Assembly: GCA_900315425.1 (NCBI GenBank)
Contig: OMZA01000007.1
Coordinates: 48,907 to 112,906, forward strand
Length of the DNA stretch: 64,000 nt
Direction: 5' to 3'
Source: an uncultured Eubacteriales bacterium
GTDB lineage: Bacteria; Bacillota; Clostridia; Lachnospirales; Lachnospiraceae
This document shows, piece after piece, positions 63,917-64,000 of this stretch. Positions within the stretch are counted from its first letter, which is position 1, and every line of letters starts with the position of its first letter. Both the position numbers and the translations under genes were made by a program. The notes beneath the pieces are model-generated. The model saw nothing but the letters and a program-made list of their open reading frames with translations. It was not told the DNA's origin and made no database searches.

Positions 63917-64000
63917 GTGGTCAAGCCCTCGACCTATTAGTATTAGTCAGCTGAGTACATTACTGCACTTACACCTCTAACCTATCAACCTTGTCGTCTT
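63917..64000 (-). rRNA. rrl: 23S ribosomal RNA, 3' end only
   Basis: The minus strand contains the conserved end of 23S rRNA: GACAAGGTTGATAGG, then CAGCTGACTAATACTAATAGG-type sequence and TCGAGGGCTTGACC at the 3' terminus. The gene continues beyond the right edge. The exact 3' end is placed by similarity within a few bases. No 5S gene follows. Confidence 0.92.

Overview
The window is an AT-rich, gene-dense stretch of core bacterial chromosome. All but one of its protein genes lie on the minus strand. PolC, a dcw cluster starting with mraZ-rsmH, a PASTA kinase/phosphatase pair, formate-tetrahydrofolate ligase, a rimP-nusA-rnpM-ylxQ-infB operon and meso-DAP synthesis (dapF) together point to a Gram-positive Clostridia-type Firmicute. 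Overall style suggests Lachnospiraceae or a near relative; this is inferred from gene content and recognised protein families, not from a database match.

Layout from left to right (transcription mostly runs right to left). 1-763: 5' part of a trigger-factor-like lipoprotein gene. 853-9438: division and wall cluster mraZ-rsmH-ftsL-PBP-murD-ftsW-ftsQ-ftsZ, with mraY, murG, murF and ftsA missing from their usual places. 9697-10611: lgt, divergent from ychF, the only plus-strand gene. 11941-26489: a 13-gene housekeeping run dapF-murE-folD-priA-def-fmt-rsmB-rlmN-stp-prkC-rsgA-rpe-thiN, ending at a terminator shared with ychF. 26564-30932: ftsK and fhs. 31090-34850: two adjacent dynamin-like GTPases. 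34901-41176: malQ, an orphan eukaryotic-type hisA, pnp, rpsO and an SH3b-NlpC/P60 wall hydrolase behind a consensus promoter with a WalR-like box. 41345-44074: an FHA protein and a degenerate MinD/CpaE-like ATPase, both with long charged coiled coils. 44185-52377: rimP-nusA-rnpM-ylxQ-infB-rbfA-nrnA-truB-ribF. 52465-52536: tRNA-Glu(CUC). 52623-63689: pyrH-frr-uppS-cdsA-dxr-rseP-ispG-polC. 63917-64000: the 3' end of a 23S rRNA gene with no 5S gene behind it.

Functionally the window is dominated by growth and envelope biogenesis: peptidoglycan precursors (murD, murE, dapF), undecaprenyl and isoprenoid synthesis (dxr, ispG, uppS), phospholipid and lipoprotein processing (cdsA, lgt), septum assembly (ftsZ/W/Q/L, PBP), muropeptide-sensing phosphorylation (prkC/stp, possibly read by the FHA protein), and translation/RNA turnover. 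The least ordinary parts are the tandem dynamin pair, the FHA/pseudo-ATPase pair with its GTCGT-rich promoter, the orphan HisA, and a 13-residue tandem repeat inside IF2. Several start codons were moved from the longest ORF to the one with a proper ribosome binding site (rsgA, murE, fhs, rbfA, ispG, cdsA, uppS, pyrH). No phage, IS element or CRISPR array was seen, and no gap without a gene exceeds about 260 bases.
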